A stretch of 64,000 nt of DNA. Source: Deltaproteobacteria bacterium. Lineage in GTDB: Bacteria; Myxococcota_A; UBA9160; SZUA-336. Within the stretch, counting starts at the first letter, position 1. Each line of letters starts with the position of its first letter. Shown here piece after piece: positions 7,907 to 16,942 of this stretch. The notes below the pieces were generated by a model that was not told the origin of the DNA, did no database searches, and worked only from the letters and a program-made list of their open reading frames with translations. The position numbers and the translations under genes were made by a program. The DNA lies in NCBI GenBank assembly GCA_029261925.1, contig JAJDAJ010000093.1, positions 1 through 64,000 of the forward strand, in the 5' to 3' direction.

Positions 7907-10624
7907 CTAACCGGTGTTGCGAAGGCCGGCCGCGATGCCGTTGATGGTCAGCAGCAGGCCGCGCTCGGTCTCCGGATCCCGCGTGTTGCGCGCTCGCGTT
8001 CGCGCGAGCAGCTCGACCTGCAGCGCGTGCATCGGGTGCAGGTAGCGATCGCGCACGGCCAGCGTACGGCGCAGGATCGGATGGTCGTGCAGCGCCTGCC
8101 TCCCCTCCGTGATCCAGCCCAGCTGCTCGCGCGTCAGCGCGAGCTCATCGTCGATTCGCCCCAGCACGTGACGGTGCTGGCTGGGGACCAGCGCGTCGAC
8201 ATACTGGCGGGAGATGAGCAGATTCGTCTTCGTCAGCGTCATCTCCACGTTGCCGAGCAGGACGCGCAGGAACGACCATTCGCGCGCCATCTCGTGCAGG
8301 GTCTTGCCGTGGCCGGCCGCGCGCGCGGCAGCGATCCCGGTACCCAGTCCGAACCAGCCCGGCACGATCTGGCGGCTCTGCGTCCAGCCGAAGACCCACG
8401 GAATCGCGCGCAGCCCGCTCAGCCCGGAGCCCACATCCGGGCGGGAGGAGGGGCGGGAGCCGATGTGCAGCCTGCCCAGCTCCTGCACGGGCGTGGAGGA
8501 CAGGAAGTAATCGACCAGCGAGCCGTCCTCGATGAGCTCGCGATAGGCGCGATGCGCGGCGGCCGAGGCGACGTCCATGGCCTCGTCGTAGCGCGCCAGC
8601 GACGCGGGAGACTGCCGCGACGTCACGTGCAGGAGTGATGCCTCGAGGGTCGCAGAGAGCAGGAGCTCGAGATTCTGACGGGCCAGACCCGGGAGCAGGT
8701 ACTTGTCGGCGATCACCTCCCCCTGCTCGGTCAGCTTCACCGCTCCGTCGACGGCCCCGAACGGCTGCGCGAGGATGGCCTGGTGAGCCGGTCCGCCCCC
8801 GCGGCCGACGGATCCGCCGCGACCGTGGAAGAGGCGCAGGCGGACGCCGTGACGGGCGGAGACGTCGCGAAGCGAGCGGATGGCCTGATGGATCGACCAC
8901 TGAGAGGTGACGATGCCGCCGTCCTTGTTGGAGTCCGAGTAGCCGAGCATCACCTCCTGCGTGTTGCCCCGTATCGCGGCGATCGACCTGTAGCTCGCGG
9001 TGGAGAGGAGGTCATCCAGGATGCTGCCGGCATTCCGCAGCTCCTCGATCGTCTCGAGCAGGGGAACGAAGGACAGGCGCGCGATCCCCTGTCGCACGTC
9101 GACCAGTCCGGACTCGCGAGCCGCCAGGACCGCGGCGAGAACGTCGGAGGCGCCGTGGGTCATCGACACGATACAGGTGTCGACGACCCCGTCACCGTAC
9201 CGGTCCATGCATTCGCGCACCGCCGTGAACATGCTGGCCACGCGGTTGCCGTCGTCCGACACTCGCGTGGTCAGGCTGCTCAGGGGGCGGGCCCCCGAGA
9301 GCTCGCGGTCGATCGCGTGCCGACGTCCGGCTTCGTCGTCCGGGTACGCCAGGTCGTTGACCCTGAAGAGCTGCGCGATCAGCGCGTTGAACATGCTGCT
9401 GTGCTCGCGCACGTCCATCACCGCCAGGTGGAAGCCGGCGGCCTCGATCACGCGGAGTGTCGTCTCGATCCGGCCCGCTGCGAGCATGGGGCCACCGTGC
9501 TCCCGGATGGACGAACGCACGAGATCGAGCTCCGCGACGAGCTGCCGCACATCCTGGTAGTCGAGGCCAGGCTCGTGATGCGTGCCGGTGCGATGCCGCT
9601 CACGCGTCCGGCGCAGCCGCTCCAGGCAGCACGACAGCTTGAACCGGTACGGCTCCTCGGCGTTCAGGTGCCGCAGGCGCTCCCATACGTGGGGCAGCAG
9701 CTGGCGGTCCCGTTCGATGCTGGCCTCGAGAGCTGCCGAGATGCCCACGATGCTCGTCGACAGGGAGAGCTCCGTCACGAGCGCATCGAGCGCACGCTCC
9801 ACGAGCTGCAGACCGCGCTCGTGCATCCAGGCCAGCACCTCGGTCGTCACCTCGGCGGTGACGGCGGGATTCCCGTCCCGGTCGCCTCCGACCCAGGTGC
9901 CGAAGCGCACCGGTGCGACCTCGATCGGAAGGTCCACGTCCATTCGAGCGAGCTCGGCGCGCAGGTCGTCGAGAAGCTCGGGCAGCACCTCGAAGAGCAG
10001 GGACTCGAGGTAGTACAGCGTCGCCTGTGCCTCGTCCGTGGGCAGGGGTGCCGACAGGCGCAGCTCATCGGTGACCCACAGGAGGTCGATCAGCTCCGCG
10101 ATGCGGCGATCGATGCGGTTGCGGTCGAGCTCGCGGAGGCGTGGGTCGCGTCGCTGCTCGATGAGCGTCCCGATGTCGGCGAGCTTGGAGAGAACCGAGC
10201 GCCGCGACACCTCGGTCGGATGGGCGGTCACGACCGGCCGGATCTCCAGGTGCGCGAGGACCGCCCGGAGCTGCGCGCTGTCCACGCCAGCGTCGCGCAG
10301 GCGATCCACCGCGAGCGACAGCCAGCCGCGCTCGGACCCCTCCGGCGAGCCCGGCAGGGATACGCGGTGCGTCTGCTCGACGACGGTGGCGAGATGGAAG
10401 TAGGTCGTGAACGCCCGCGCGAGCTGGATGGCCTCCCGCGCATCCACCTGCTTCAGCATGTCTCGCAGGCGCTCCGCGGCGTCCTGGTCACCCCGGTCGG
10501 CCCGACCCGACAGCTCCCGCACTCGCTCGACCCGATCGAGGAGCTCGCTGCCGACCTGACGCACGAGGGTACGGCCGAGCTCGTCCCCGAGCCTGCGGAT
10601 GTCGGTTCGGAGCGCGGCATCCAC
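7907..10624 (-). CDS. ppc: Phosphoenolpyruvate carboxylase
   Basis: The product is 905 residues, full length for the bacterial enzyme. It carboxylates phosphoenolpyruvate with bicarbonate to give oxaloacetate, replenishing the TCA cycle in the cytoplasm. All signatures are present: TAHPTEVSRRSVLSK (~132), GYSDSNKDGG (~560), FHGRGGSVGRGGGPAH (~598), and the invariant C-terminal ending INGIAAGLRNTG. The start ATG at 10624 gives a normal N-terminus. This is the one unmistakable housekeeping gene in the window. Nothing is co-transcribed on its 3' side within 100 bases. Upstream of its start lies a region of gene remnants rather than a partner gene. Confidence 0.97.
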   Translation of the reverse strand: MDAALRTDIRRLGDELGRTLVRQVGSELLDRVERVRELSGRADRGDQDAAERLRDMLKQVDAREAIQLARAFTTYFHLATVVEQTHRVSLPGSPEGSERGWLSLAVDRLRDAGVDSAQLRAVLAHLEIRPVVTAHPTEVSRRSVLSKLADIGTLIEQRRDPRLRELDRNRIDRRIAELIDLLWVTDELRLSAPLPTDEAQATLYYLESLLFEVLPELLDDLRAELARMDVDLPIEVAPVRFGTWVGGDRDGNPAVTAEVTTEVLAWMHERGLQLVERALDALVTELSLSTSIVGISAALEASIERDRQLLPHVWERLRHLNAEEPYRFKLSCCLERLRRTRERHRTGTHHEPGLDYQDVRQLVAELDLVRSSIREHGGPMLAAGRIETTLRVIEAAGFHLAVMDVREHSSMFNALIAQLFRVNDLAYPDDEAGRRHAIDRELSGARPLSSLTTRVSDDGNRVASMFTAVRECMDRYGDGVVDTCIVSMTHGASDVLAAVLAARESGLVDVRQGIARLSFVPLLETIEELRNAGSILDDLLSTASYRSIAAIRGNTQEVMLGYSDSNKDGGIVTSQWSIHQAIRSLRDVSARHGVRLRLFHGRGGSVGRGGGPAHQAILAQPFGAVDGAVKLTEQGEVIADKYLLPGLARQNLELLLSATLEASLLHVTSRQSPASLARYDEAMDVASAAAHRAYRELIEDGSLVDYFLSSTPVQELGRLHIGSRPSSRPDVGSGLSGLRAIPWVFGWTQSRQIVPGWFGLGTGIAAARAAGHGKTLHEMAREWSFLRVLLGNVEMTLTKTNLLISRQYVDALVPSQHRHVLGRIDDELALTREQLGWITEGRQALHDHPILRRTLAVRDRYLHPMHALQVELLARTRARNTRDPETERGLLLTINGIAAGLRNTG

Positions 10625-10844
10625 CTCGCCGCGCCACGCATCGAGCAGGTCGTCGGGCCTCGTGGTTTCGGGATCTTTCAGGAAACCTCCCCCGTGCTCG
10701 GTTCACAGTATATCGGGAGGGATCCGTCGCTGCGGACCGCCATGGCGGCGGCCACCTCGCGCAGTGGGCCTCCGCCCCTCTCGTGCGCCGCAAGGCCGCC
10801 GGGTTCCTCGAGTCCTATCGCGACAGCGGTGCCAGCGTGCTGGG

Positions 10845-11104
10845 ATGGAGACCTACTACGCGCTCAGGTGCATCGAGCGGCTCATCCTCGACGACAGGAA
10901 GTCGATCGACGTCAAGGAGGAGCCATTCCGGCGCGACAACGAGATGATCGACGAGCGCAACCAGCGCATGGCGTGGAGCGATCCCCGCGCGGAGAACTGC
11001 TACTGGACGCGGTTCGGCCGCTCCGCGACGCAGAACCCCAGACGCCGCTGGAGGTGTGGAACTCGCTACGGGAGCCGGACTTCGCGGATCTCGACGTGCG
11101 CTGA
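10845..11104 (+). pseudogene. Frameshifted C-terminal remnant of a BVMO-type flavin monooxygenase
   Basis: From 10845 the frame reads METYYALRCIERLIL, then KSIDV, DPRAENCYW and FGRSATQNP. These landmarks match, in order, the C-terminus of the intact monooxygenase at 11595-13589 (KTIDV, DPRAHNYYTN, SGRSATN). At a CCCC run (11036-11039) the frame breaks. The following frame then completes the protein as TPLEVWNSLREPDFADLDVR and stops at 11104. The catalytic two-thirds of the gene is missing. Just upstream (about 10741-10842) another frame reads GGGHLAQWASAPLVRRKAAG, possibly a fragment of an unrelated hydrolase. The single-base break in a C-tract could be a sequencing error, but the missing N-terminus could not. 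Confidence 0.7.
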
Positions 11105-11147
11105 GGCCTGCCGCCGCAGGAATTCGGCAGGACCGTGCGTCGCCCCC

Positions 11148-11351
11148 TCAGTGCGACGGGTACCTCGAGCAGAAGGCATCCACGCCGAAGATCTTCGCGT
11201 TGGCGCCGAGGATGTCGGCAACGTTGCACTCGCCATCCTCGTTGGTGTCGCACAGGGCGCTGGCCGCGGCGAGCTCGAAGAGCACGTCGTTGATCGCGAG
11301 GATATCGGACACGTTGACGGTGCCGTCGCCGTTCTGGTCCCCGCACTCGCA
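11148..11351 (-). repeat. 67-residue Cys-framed double EF-hand module, copy 2
   Basis: It starts at CECGDQNGDGTVNVSDIL, has LCDTNEDGECNVADIL in the middle and ends in AFCSRYPSH plus stop. It has the same length, Cys spacing and NAKIFG landmark as the copies at 3498-3698 and 59500-59703. It sits in a gene that no longer has a start. Confidence 0.75.
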
Positions 11352-11573
11352 CTCGTCGCCGATGCCGTTGCCGTCGGTGTCGGAGTTGTCGGCCGAGGCG
11401 TGCTGTGGGCAGAGGTCCTCCGGATCGGGAATCCCATCCCCATCTCCGTCGCCGGCTCCCGCCGAAGGGTGAGGAAGCGAGTAGTCGAACCCCGAAGTCG
11501 AATCGACCGTGAAGTCCGCAACCGGCGCACCCTGATCGTCCAGAACTGCATCGAAGCCCAGCCCCGACGGGAG
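11148..11573 (-). pseudogene. Headless remnant of a secreted calcium-repeat protein
   Basis: The minus-strand frame between in-frame stops at 11574-11576 and 11148-11150 encodes ~141 residues with no ATG, GTG or TTG start. It reads GFDAVLDDQGAPVADF, a D/G-rich calcium repeat (GDGDGDGIPDPEDLCP), then DTDGNGIGDECECGDQ. It ends with the same 67-residue module that terminates the gene at 59500-62145. The missing N-terminal part is replaced by the end of the monooxygenase gene, whose stop lies 21 bases away. This is the C-terminal stub of a once-larger secreted protein, cut by rearrangement. Confidence 0.7.
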
Positions 11574-11594
11574 TCAACTCCCCCGAGCCAGCCC

Positions 11595-13589
11595 TCACTC
11601 CACCATCAGGTCTTCCCCGAAGCGTGGTTGCACATCGCTGGCCAGCGCCTCGGGATCCCCTTTCCGATCGTTCCCGGAGCTCTGCGACGGATCGCGCAGC
11701 CAGGTCCAGATCCTGCGCACGTCGATCGGGCAGTTGGTCGCCGAGCGCCCGGACGCGTTGGTGTAGTAGTTGTGCGCGCGCGGGTCCTTGTAGATCATGA
11801 GCGCCTCGTCCCGGTCCACCTCGGCGTTGTAGCGCCAGTAGGCATCGAGGGAGACGTCGATCGTCTTCTTCCCGCTCGTGATCAGCTCGCCGATGCACTG
11901 GAGCGCGAACCGGGTGACGAGCTCCTCGAGATCCACGATCTGCAGGCCACCGAAGTTGTTCGTGTTCGGTCCGTAGATCATGAACAGATTCGGGAACCCC
12001 GGCAGCATCGTGCCGAGGTAGGCGCGGGCGCCGTCCTTCTCCCAGAGCTCCTCGGCGCGCTGGCCGCCTCGCCCGCGGATCTCCATCGGCCACAGGAAGT
12101 CGTTGGCCTTGAACCCGGTGGCATAGACGATGACGTCGACGGGGTGCTCGACGCCACCCTCCACCTCGATCCCCTCGGGCGTGATCCTCCGGATCCCGTC
12201 CGTGACCAGGGTGACGTCGTCGCGCAGCAGCGTGTCGTAGATGCAGTCGCTCGAATCGACGATGATGGGCCGCGCCGAGTACGGCGGTGCGACCGGAGTC
12301 ATCTTCTCGATGAGGTCCGGGTGGCCCGCGAGCTTGCTGCGGATGAACTCCAGCCGCTGCTCCAGGACCTTCTTGTTGCGCGCGCTCCTCGCGTGCGGAT
12401 CGCTGAACCCCGGATCGATGCGCAGGACCTGCTGCGCGTTCCGCGGCCCCGCGAGCCAGCTCAGGCGCAATCGCATGAAGTTCGTCATGTACGGGAAGCA
12501 GCGGTCCAGCCAGTTCACCTGTGGCGGAAGCTCGTCGAGATAGCCCGGCGTGTCGAAGCACCAGTTCGGCGTGCGCTGGAACAGGAGCGTGTGCTCCGCG
12601 AGCTTCGCCAGCTCCGGCGTCATCTGGTACCCCGTGGCTCCGGTGCCGATCACCGCGACCCGCTTGCCTGCGAGATCGAGGTCGGCCGGCCAGCGGGCCG
12701 TGTGGAAGGAGGGACCCTCGAAGCGGTCCATGCCCTCGATGTCCGGCATCTGCGGGCGCGACAGGAATCCCACGCTGGCGATCACGGCGTTCGCGCGGCG
12801 GATGTCCAGGCCGGCGGGGCCCTCGGCCGTGATCTCCCAGACGCCGGCGGCCTCGTCCCAGACGATCGACCGCACCTCGGTGTCGAACGTGATGTCCCGG
12901 CGCAGGTCGAACTCCTCGGCCACCCAGCTGAAGTACCGCATGTTCTCGGACTGCGGACAGAACGCGTTGGGATAGCCGAAGTCGACGCCGTACAGGTGCG
13001 TGTAGGTGCGGCTCGTCGAGTCGACTCGCGCACCGGGGTAGCGGTTCTCGTACCACGTGCCTCCGACGTCGGCGTTCTTCTCGATCACGAAGTACGGGAT
13101 CCCGGCGTGCTGCAGCTGGACGGCGGCGTTCAGGCCTCCCATGCCCGCGCCGATCACCGCCACCGTGAACTCCTCCAGATCCTCCTCGGGAGGTGGCTCG
13201 TGCCAGACGAGGCCCCGCGCCCACGGGTCCAGCGCCAGCTGCTCCACCCACAGCTCCAGCTCGGATGGCGGGATGTCGACTCCGGCAGTCAGGCCGAGGC
13301 TGCGCGGCAGGCGGTCCGGCTTGCCACAGGGGATGTCCGGTGCTCCCTGGTCCCGATGGGACTTCAGGAAGGCGGCCGCCCTGGACCGGAGCAGCTCCAG
13401 GTCGTCCGGATCCGAGACCGTCACGGTCTCGAAGATCATGGCGGAGCTCTCCGTGAGCCGCGTGTCCGCGACGCTCTCGTCGCCCGTGAGCTGATAGAGA
13501 AGCCCGCGCAGGACCATGGGGTCGGCATACTTCACCGCGTCATCGATGGTCGCATCGCTTGCGGCGAGCAATTCGGATCGTCCGGCCAT
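11595..13589 (-). CDS. Baeyer-Villiger monooxygenase, HAPMO-like with N-terminal extension
   Basis: The product is 664 residues from the ATG at 13589 (MAGRSELLAASDATIDDAV). The upstream in-frame extension overlaps the ThDP gene and was rejected. It has a ~140-residue N-terminal extension as in 4-hydroxyacetophenone monooxygenase. Next are the FAD Rossmann motif (VAVIGAGMGGL, ~141), GGTWYENRYPGARVD, the BVMO fingerprint FEGPSFHTARWP (~289) and the NADPH Rossmann motif (VAVIGTGATG, ~308). The family inserts an oxygen atom next to a ketone, giving esters or lactones, using FAD, NADPH and O2. The ThDP-enzyme gene upstream ends 41 bases before it on the same strand, so the two are probably one operon. 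The ketone substrate is not known. Confidence 0.9.
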   Translation of the reverse strand: MAGRSELLAASDATIDDAVKYADPMVLRGLLYQLTGDESVADTRLTESSAMIFETVTVSDPDDLELLRSRAAAFLKSHRDQGAPDIPCGKPDRLPRSLGLTAGVDIPPSELELWVEQLALDPWARGLVWHEPPPEEDLEEFTVAVIGAGMGGLNAAVQLQHAGIPYFVIEKNADVGGTWYENRYPGARVDSTSRTYTHLYGVDFGYPNAFCPQSENMRYFSWVAEEFDLRRDITFDTEVRSIVWDEAAGVWEITAEGPAGLDIRRANAVIASVGFLSRPQMPDIEGMDRFEGPSFHTARWPADLDLAGKRVAVIGTGATGYQMTPELAKLAEHTLLFQRTPNWCFDTPGYLDELPPQVNWLDRCFPYMTNFMRLRLSWLAGPRNAQQVLRIDPGFSDPHARSARNKKVLEQRLEFIRSKLAGHPDLIEKMTPVAPPYSARPIIVDSSDCIYDTLLRDDVTLVTDGIRRITPEGIEVEGGVEHPVDVIVYATGFKANDFLWPMEIRGRGGQRAEELWEKDGARAYLGTMLPGFPNLFMIYGPNTNNFGGLQIVDLEELVTRFALQCIGELITSGKKTIDVSLDAYWRYNAEVDRDEALMIYKDPRAHNYYTNASGRSATNCPIDVRRIWTWLRDPSQSSGNDRKGDPEALASDVQPRFGEDLMVE

Positions 13590-13630
13590 CTGCTCGATCT
13601 CCCTGCGGGTGGCTACGGCGGAGCCCGGAC

Positions 13631-15358
13631 CTATTGCGTGCCCTCGGCGTACCAGGTGCGGAACCGCTCGTACTTCGGCATCTCCTCGGAGTTGGCCTTG
13701 GGGTCGATCGGTACGTGGATCACCGCCGGGCCCCCGCTCGCGTAGGCTCGGGCGATGGCCGCGCCGAGCTCTCCCGCCTTGTCGACGTACTCGCCGTGGC
13801 AGCCGAAGCCCTCGCCGATCTTGTCGAAGCGGACCTTGTCGGACCAGTGCGTGCCCGTCTCGGCCGTTCCCGGGCCGAAGGTGCGCTTGTAGACGCCCAC
13901 CTCGAGGCCCCACTGGAAGTCCACGCCGACGACGCAGACCAGCGGCAGGTTCTTCCGCACCGCGACCTCGAGCTCGGCGATGTGGAACAGGAACGAGGAG
14001 TCCGAGGTGATCAGCATGCCGGGCCGGACCTTTCCGGTCGCGGCCTGGTCGGCGAGCATGGCGCCGGTCGCGTACGGCAGTCCCGTTCCGATGTGGCCGA
14101 AGTTCTGGTTCCAGATCACGTCATGCGGCTTGCACTGCGAGTAGGTCCACTGGAAGATCACCGTGGCGCCGCCGTCGCGGATCAGGATGCCGTCCTCGGG
14201 GAAAGCCCTGGTGGCCTCGACGACGAAGCGCGAGGTGTGCATCGGCGCGCCGGAGCCATCGCCGTGGCTGAGCGATTCCTCGGCGATCTCGGCGAGCTCC
14301 GCCGCCCCGTCCCTCATGAAGGCCTCGAGGCCCGGCGCGGTCGCACGCGGCGTACCGAGCGCGCGCGAGAGCTGCGGCACGACGGCGCGCAGGTCGCCGA
14401 CCAGAGGCACGTCGATCGGCCGGTTGACGCCGATCGCGGTCGGATCCTGCTGCACGTAGATCCACTTGCGGTCGGCCTCCTTCTCGAACCAGTGGCGCCA
14501 GCGACCGTAGTGCAGCGGCTCGCCCAGCTCGGTGCCGAGCGCGAGGACGACGTCGGAGTCCTCGACGGCACGGATGGAGGCCTCGGAGAAGACGTACTGG
14601 AAGGTACGATCCTCCAGCCCGGGAATGTACGAGGTGCCGCCCGAGGTCTGGATCACCGGGCACTGCATCAGGTCCGCCAGCTCCTTGACCGCGGCGCCGC
14701 TCCTCGAGGTGTGCACGGCGTGGCCGACGAGCAGGATCGGATTCTCGGCGTCGCGGATCAGCTGCGCGGCCTCGGCGATGCGGTCGCCATCTGCACCCTG
14801 GTTCACCAGGCGGTATCGGTGCGGGGGCAGGACCTCGGGCAGGTCGAGCTCCTCGACAATGACGTGGCTCGGATACTCGATGTAGCTCGGGCCGGGCGTG
14901 CCCGACATCGAGACACGGATCGCCTCCTGGATGATCTCGTCGGTCTGGTCGGCATACTCGATCGAGCCCGCGTACTTGACCGAATCCTCGATCATCGGCT
15001 CCTGGCGTACGAACTGGATGCGGCCGCGGCGCACGCGCCGCTCGGTGACGCGAGCGCGCTGGCCGCCGAGGAAGATGACGGGCGAGTTCTCGACCTTGCA
15101 GCACTGGATCGCGGGCATGGCATTGGCCATGCCCGGACCGAGCGTACCGATGGCGAGACCGGGCTTGCCGGTGATGCGCGAGGCGGCCTCCGCCATGAAA
15201 CCGGCGGCTGCCTCATGGTGCGGCGAGACGACGGTCCAGCCGCGAGCCTCGGCCTCAAGGAACAGATGTACGAAGTTCGGATCCGGAATGCCGAACAGCG
15301 TGTTGATGCCCTCGGCCTCGAACAGGTCCAGAATGCGCTTGTAGACAGGTACGCCCAT
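13631..15358 (-). CDS. Thiamine-diphosphate-dependent enzyme, acetolactate synthase-like
   Basis: The product is 575 residues from the ATG at 15358 (MGVPVYKRILDLFEAEG). It has the three-domain ThDP fold: the N-terminal Pyr domain with the cofactor-activating Glu (HHEAAAGFMAEA, ~45), a central domain (~190-330) and a C-terminal PP domain. Where homologues carry GDG...NN for Mg-diphosphate binding, this protein has TSDSSFLFHIAELEVAV (~448), so the first Gly of GDG is replaced and the second is Ser. The reaction could be acetolactate synthase, benzoylformate decarboxylase or benzaldehyde lyase type. The regulatory small subunit of anabolic acetohydroxyacid synthase is absent, and the partner gene is a BVMO, so a catabolic lyase or decarboxylase role is more likely. 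Confidence 0.82.
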   Translation of the reverse strand: MGVPVYKRILDLFEAEGINTLFGIPDPNFVHLFLEAEARGWTVVSPHHEAAAGFMAEAASRITGKPGLAIGTLGPGMANAMPAIQCCKVENSPVIFLGGQRARVTERRVRRGRIQFVRQEPMIEDSVKYAGSIEYADQTDEIIQEAIRVSMSGTPGPSYIEYPSHVIVEELDLPEVLPPHRYRLVNQGADGDRIAEAAQLIRDAENPILLVGHAVHTSRSGAAVKELADLMQCPVIQTSGGTSYIPGLEDRTFQYVFSEASIRAVEDSDVVLALGTELGEPLHYGRWRHWFEKEADRKWIYVQQDPTAIGVNRPIDVPLVGDLRAVVPQLSRALGTPRATAPGLEAFMRDGAAELAEIAEESLSHGDGSGAPMHTSRFVVEATRAFPEDGILIRDGGATVIFQWTYSQCKPHDVIWNQNFGHIGTGLPYATGAMLADQAATGKVRPGMLITSDSSFLFHIAELEVAVRKNLPLVCVVGVDFQWGLEVGVYKRTFGPGTAETGTHWSDKVRFDKIGEGFGCHGEYVDKAGELGAAIARAYASGGPAVIHVPIDPKANSEEMPKYERFRTWYAEGTQ

Positions 15359-15730
15359 GGTGGGTCTTGCCCTCTCTTTCCAGGTCTTCTCGACTGTTTT
15401 CAGGGGTTGTGAGGCTGTGAACCGCCGGATGCTGTCGTCCCGCGCTCCGGCTCTCCGGAGCACGCGGGCTCGAGCAGTCGCGGCGAAAGCTCGATCGCTG
15501 CGGTGGCAGCCGGCACTAGAATACGCGGTTTCCGGGATCGATGGGCGTGTGGCCCCTCCACTGCGGGCCGGGCGCAGCGAGCCGACCTGGACGTCGGCCC
15601 GGGACGGACGGCGCCCGCCGATCCACTGGATCCGTGCAGGCTCGAGTCCGAGGGAGACGGGCTCCGCGTGTACAGTGTGGGGCGGTCGCTGCGCCCGGGG
15701 GCGCGCTGGCCTCCGGGGAGGAGAGTGCTC
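15359..15730 (+). promoter_or_regulatory. Divergent intergenic region, 372 bases
   Basis: The region separates the minus-strand ThDP operon from the plus-strand hydratase, so it must hold the start signals for both unless they are read from farther away. A TAGAAT hexamer at 15517-15522 and a TACAGT near 15672 could serve as plus-strand -10 elements. No good -35 match at proper spacing is seen. No gene, tRNA or convincing operator was found. Confidence 0.3.
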
Positions 15731-16564
15731 ATGCCGATGAACCTGGACAAGGTCGGGCTCGAGAGCGAGCCCGCGGAGCGGACCTGGACCGCGCGGGACT
15801 GCATGCTGTACGCGATCAGCGTCGGCTGCGGTGTCGAGGAGCTGCAGTTCTCGACCGAGAAGGACCAGCAGGTCCTGCCCACGATGGCGGTGATGCTCGG
15901 TGGCGGCACCGGAGGGTTGCTCTACGAGGCCGGCTCCTGGAAGCGGGGCTCACTGGTGCACGGCGAGGAGGGCTTCACGCTGGAGCGCCCCATTCCTCCC
16001 GACGGCAAGGCGAAGGTGGAGGGCAAGCTCGCCGGCATCTACGACCGGGGAAAGGGCGCGCTCGTGGTGCTCGAGGGCACGGCCCGCGATGCCGAGACCG
16101 ATGAGATCTGGTTCACGACGAGCATGCGCCTGTTCATCCGCGGCGAGGGCGGATTCGGTGGCGAGCGCGGGCCCAGCCTCGAGGCCAACCGCGCCCCCGA
16201 GCGCAAGCCCGACACCGAGGTCACGTACTCGACGCTGCCCGAGCAGGCGCTGATCTACCGCATGACGGGCGACATGAACCCGCTGCACGCCGACCCCGAC
16301 TTCGCGAAGAAGGCGGGCTTCGACCGACCCATCCTGCACGGACTGTGCACCTACGGATTCACCGGTCGTGCGCTCCTCCACACCCTGTGTGGCTCGGACC
16401 CGGCGCGCTTCCGCTCCATGGACGGCCGCTTCTCGAAGCCCGTCTTCCCGGGTCAGGACCTCACCGTGCGCATCTGGGTCGATGGCGACGAGGCCATCTT
16501 CCAGACGCAGAGCTCGGGCGGGGACGTCGTCATCGACCAGGGGCGCTGCGGCTTCGTGCCCTGA
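15731..16564 (+). CDS. MaoC-like enoyl-CoA hydratase 2
   Basis: The product is 277 residues. The ATG at 15731 follows a GGGGAGGAGAG ribosome site; a second in-frame ATG lies two codons on. It has a double hot-dog fold as in the hydratase-2 domain of multifunctional enzyme type 2. The N-terminal hot dog is degenerate, and the C-terminal one carries the hydratase-2 signature YRMTGDMNPLHADPDFAKKAGF at ~175, including the catalytic Asp and His. The family adds water to trans-2-enoyl-CoA to give (3R)-hydroxyacyl-CoA, with preference for long or branched substrates in two-domain forms. Its stop abuts the convergent Dabb gene with no gap. Confidence 0.9.
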   Translation: MPMNLDKVGLESEPAERTWTARDCMLYAISVGCGVEELQFSTEKDQQVLPTMAVMLGGGTGGLLYEAGSWKRGSLVHGEEGFTLERPIPPDGKAKVEGKLAGIYDRGKGALVVLEGTARDAETDEIWFTTSMRLFIRGEGGFGGERGPSLEANRAPERKPDTEVTYSTLPEQALIYRMTGDMNPLHADPDFAKKAGFDRPILHGLCTYGFTGRALLHTLCGSDPARFRSMDGRFSKPVFPGQDLTVRIWVDGDEAIFQTQSSGGDVVIDQGRCGFVP

Positions 16565-16858
16565 CTAGACCTCGATGTCGACCACGAGGACGTCTTCCAT
16601 GTGGGGCCTGATGGCACGCCCCACCTCCTGATGTCTGTCGTGCGGGCCATAGGCGGCAAGGGCCTCGCGATCCTTCATCCGGACCACGGCTGCGTCGGTG
16701 TAGCGGGACCCTTGCTCCAGGAAGTTCTTGCCGATGTCGACCGACTCGACGCCTTCGATCTGTGACAGCAGATCTGTGAACTTCTGGTGAAGCTCCCTGC
16801 GCTGATCGTCCGTCGTCTCCTGCTTGAACGCGAAGAGCACGACATGCAATACGGCCAC
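16565..16858 (-). CDS. Dabb-type stress-responsive alpha/beta-barrel protein
   Basis: The product is 97 residues (MAVLHVVLFAFKQETTDDQR). It matches the Dabb dimeric ferredoxin-like fold: VLHVVLFxFK strand, helix, GVESVDIGKNF turn, and a final SRYTDAAVVRMKD strand followed by HMEDVLVVDIEV. Members include small-molecule cyclases, fluoroacetate- and olivetolic-acid-type catalysts and stress proteins, so function cannot be assigned. It runs convergent to the MaoC gene and its stop is immediately adjacent. Confidence 0.85.
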   Translation of the reverse strand: MAVLHVVLFAFKQETTDDQRRELHQKFTDLLSQIEGVESVDIGKNFLEQGSRYTDAAVVRMKDREALAAYGPHDRHQEVGRAIRPHMEDVLVVDIEV

Positions 16859-16942
16859 GGTTCCACTCCTCAGGGTTGACGCCGGCCTTCGAGGCGACGC
16901 TTGCGAGTCCGGCCCCGCATTATCGCACGACTCCCGGTCCGC

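Noticed and set aside
8783-11104. Long plus-strand frame of 773 codons opposite ppc
   Set aside because: It is antisense to an unmistakable ppc gene. Only its last ~22 codons are meaningful, as the frame-shifted end of the monooxygenase remnant.
10599-13745. Long plus-strand frame opposite the HAPMO-like BVMO
   Set aside because: Low-complexity Arg/Val/Asp composition and no motif. The minus strand has a complete BVMO.
16565-16942. Rho-independent terminator between the MaoC and IclR genes
   Set aside because: No stem followed by a T-tract is visible. The convergent genes abut or nearly abut.
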